Of a stretch of 8,612 nt of DNA, positions 7,206 through 8,612 are shown one piece after another; within the stretch, counting starts at the first letter, position 1; each line of letters starts with the position of its first letter. The notes beneath the pieces were generated by a model, which had not been told where the DNA came from, did no database searches, and saw only the letters and a program-made list of their open reading frames with translations. Position numbers and translations under genes: made by a program. This stretch comes from Clostridia bacterium (GTDB lineage: Bacteria > Bacillota_A > Clostridia > Lachnospirales > Cellulosilyticaceae), in the NCBI GenBank assembly GCA_029239935.1, contig JARBTY010000126.1:1-8612 (forward strand), given 5' to 3'.

Positions 7206-8200
7206 TGGAGAAAGAAGTACTACTTGAAGTCAAAAATCTCTCTAAACATTTTGTAGTGGAAAAGAATTTTTTTGGCAAACCCATCAAAGTATTAAAGGCA
7301 GTAGATGACATTTCTTTTAAAATCTACAAGCAAGAGGCCCTGGGACTTGTTGGAGAAAGCGGCTGTGGTAAAACCACCATTGGTAAAATGCTGGCCAATG
7401 TCTATTCGGCAACTGAAGGACAAATCCTGTATAATGGCGTAGACTTAACCAAGCTAAATAACCGACAAAGAAGAGCATACTGCAAGGATATCCAACTGGT
7501 ATTTCAAGACCCTTATGAGTCGCTCAACCCAAGGATGAGTGTCGGAGACATTATTGCAGAGCCTATTAAGATCAACAAACTACTCCCAAATCATGAAATA
7601 GAAAAAAGAGTAACCTATTTGTTAAATTGTGTAGGACTTGCAAATCATCATAGAAATCGTTATCCCCATGAGTTTTCGGGTGGACAAAGGCAAAGAGTCG
7701 GTATAGCCAGAGCATTGGCAGTACAGCCTAAGCTGATTGTATGTGATGAGCCTGTTTCGGCACTAGACGTATCCATTCAGGCACAAGTTTTAAATCTGCT
7801 TAGTGACTTAAAAGAAGAATTTGGTTTAACCTATTTATTTATCGCCCATGGCTTAAATGTTGTAAAACATATTAGTGACCGTGTAGGGGTTATGTATCTG
7901 GGGAAAATCCAAGAGTTTGCAGATAAAAAAGAAATTTATAGCAATGCGGTTCATCCTTATACAAGGGCACTGCTTTCATCAACACCTATTACCAATCCAA
8001 AGCTAAAAGATAGGAAAGAAAGAATTATCTTAAAAGGGGACGTTCCAAGCCCTATCAATCCGCCAGAAGGCTGCAGGTTTAATACAAGATGTTATAAGGA
8101 CAAATTGGATGTATGTATGACAGAATGTCCGAAGCTTGTAGATGTAACGGGCGCAGGGCATTATGCAGCCTGCCATCTTTATAAAGAGCAGACTATTTAA
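7205..8200 (+). CDS. dppF: Dipeptide ABC transporter ATP-binding protein DppF
   Basis: A 331-residue second ATPase, the heterodimer partner of DppD. Motifs: Walker A GESGCGKT (50-57), Q-loop Gln101 in VFQDPYESLNPR (the DppF/OppF form), signature FSGGQRQR (157-164), Walker B with CDEP (180-183), D-loop SALD (185-188) and switch His215. The residue after that histidine is Gly216, where nearly all relatives have Asp (AHGL instead of HDL). The C-terminal extension, from HPYTRALLSS (250-259), keeps cysteines at 290, 296, 304, 308 and 323, suggesting an Fe-S site like that of DppD. The gene starts within the dppD stop (TAATG) and has GAGGTGG (7191-7197) as its ribosome binding site, so it is translationally coupled. 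It is the last gene of the operon. Confidence 0.93.
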   Translation: MEKEVLLEVKNLSKHFVVEKNFFGKPIKVLKAVDDISFKIYKQEALGLVGESGCGKTTIGKMLANVYSATEGQILYNGVDLTKLNNRQRRAYCKDIQLVFQDPYESLNPRMSVGDIIAEPIKINKLLPNHEIEKRVTYLLNCVGLANHHRNRYPHEFSGGQRQRVGIARALAVQPKLIVCDEPVSALDVSIQAQVLNLLSDLKEEFGLTYLFIAHGLNVVKHISDRVGVMYLGKIQEFADKKEIYSNAVHPYTRALLSSTPITNPKLKDRKERIILKGDVPSPINPPEGCRFNTRCYKDKLDVCMTECPKLVDVTGAGHYAACHLYKEQTI

Positions 8201-8212
8201 TTTGTAAGAAGA

Positions 8213-8251
8213 CTGCAATCATACGTTAATCTAATTGAAACCGGATTGTAG
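8213..8251 (+). other. Weak hairpin just after dppF
   Basis: CTGCAATC (8213-8220) can pair with GATTGTAG (8244-8251) through eight pairs, one of them G-U, around a 23-nt loop. No U-run follows, so alone it is unlikely to terminate. It may merely protect the 3' end of the message ahead of the real terminator at 8316. Confidence 0.3.
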
Positions 8252-8315
8252 CAATTATTTGGTAATATAAGAGCAGGGATTGATAGATATAAAAATGTTT
8301 CCCCTTTTCTTTTTA

Positions 8316-8358
8316 AAAAGCACCTTAGGCCATCTTATAGATAGCATAAGGTGCTTTT
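8316..8358 (+). terminator. Rho-independent terminator of the dpp operon
   Basis: A perfect 12-bp stem joins AAAAGCACCTTA (8316-8327) to TAAGGTGCTTTT (8347-8358). A small ATCT/AGAT stem-loop (8332-8342) sits inside the loop. The U-rich 3' arm makes it a good intrinsic terminator, and the A-run on the left could let it act on both strands. It divides the transporter operon from the gene at 8397. Confidence 0.9.
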
Positions 8359-8396
8359 ATTGTAGCATAGTACCTAACAGAAACGGAGGATAAGGC

Positions 8397-8612
8397 ATGA
8401 AAAGTAATAAACGTTTAAGAGGTAAAAAGGAGACAATCCTTATTTTAACAATGCTCACGGTCTGTATTATTCTCATTAAGGGTGTGAGTTCATTTACTGA
8501 AATGCTAGAAAATGATAGCGGTTTGATACAAAAATATACTGAAAATCAGTCAAAAGCTTCTAAGAAAAAACCAAGCCCTCTAAAGGAGACAGAGGTACAA
8601 TCAGAAGAGGGG
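8397..8612 (+). CDS. Membrane-anchored or secreted protein of unknown function, N-terminal part (3' end outside window)
   Basis: The first 72 residues of a gene that runs off the window. A basic N-terminus (KSNKRLRGKK) precedes one hydrophobic stretch at about 13-30, which reads as an uncleaved membrane anchor or a signal peptide. After it comes a hydrophilic, Lys/Ser/Pro/Glu-rich linker (about 52-72), typical of the spacer before an extracellular domain. There is no lipobox cysteine at a suitable place. CGGAGGA (8384-8390) lies 6 nt before the ATG, which supports the start. I see no clear promoter in the 38 bases between the preceding terminator and this start. No domain is visible in this part, so I assign no function. 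Confidence 0.75.
   Translation, partial: MKSNKRLRGKKETILILTMLTVCIILIKGVSSFTEMLENDSGLIQKYTENQSKASKKKPSPLKETEVQSEEG

Noticed and set aside
1..8612. A new defence, mobile or CRISPR-like system
   Set aside because: Every gene except the last truncated one falls in a well-known metabolic or transport family. No transposase, integrase, repeat-spacer array, tRNA or attachment site was seen.

Overview
The window reads as chromosome of an AT-rich, low-GC Gram-positive anaerobe, most likely a member of Clostridia. The reasons are strong AAAGGAGG-type ribosome binding sites, A/T-ending codons, a lipoprotein-anchored ABC solute receptor with a long Ala/Pro/Glu/Thr linker, and sigma-A-type promoters. Placement below class is a guess. 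All real genes lie on the + strand.

Left block (1-2116): the tail of an operon for unsaturated uronic acid breakdown. It holds the C-terminal half of a DgoK-family 2-dehydro-3-deoxy sugar-acid kinase, a short-chain dehydrogenase/reductase and KduI (5-dehydro-4-deoxy-D-glucuronate isomerase). Together they can be read as KduI isomerising 5-keto-4-deoxyuronate, the SDR reducing the product to 2-keto-3-deoxygluconate (KDG), and the kinase making KDPG. Such uronates come from pectin, alginate or glycosaminoglycan fragments cut by lyases. A long hairpin terminator (2124-2170) ends the block.

Middle spacer (2117-2569): after the terminator comes AT-rich DNA with a promoter matching the sigma-A consensus at every position (TTGACA, 17 bp, TATAAT). 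Its -35 box is embedded in a perfect 7-bp inverted repeat that looks like a repressor site. A leader of roughly 190 nt follows, with a possible second promoter just before the receptor gene.

Right block (2570-8200): a complete five-gene ABC importer of the dipeptide/oligopeptide (Dpp/Opp) class, in the order receptor lipoprotein, two permeases, two ATPases. A 17-bp hairpin sits between the receptor gene and the first permease and probably sets unequal expression. The receptor keeps the DppA-like ligand motifs, so di/tripeptides are the best substrate guess despite the uronate genes next door. A terminator (8316-8358) closes the block, and a membrane-anchored protein of unknown function begins at 8397 and runs off the end.

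Overall these are well-known systems. I see no convincing new system, mobile element, CRISPR array or RNA gene. The points worth checking are the atypical enzyme set around KduI, the promoter/operator architecture, the hairpin inside the dpp operon, a substitution next to the switch histidine of the second ATPase, and the unidentified last gene.
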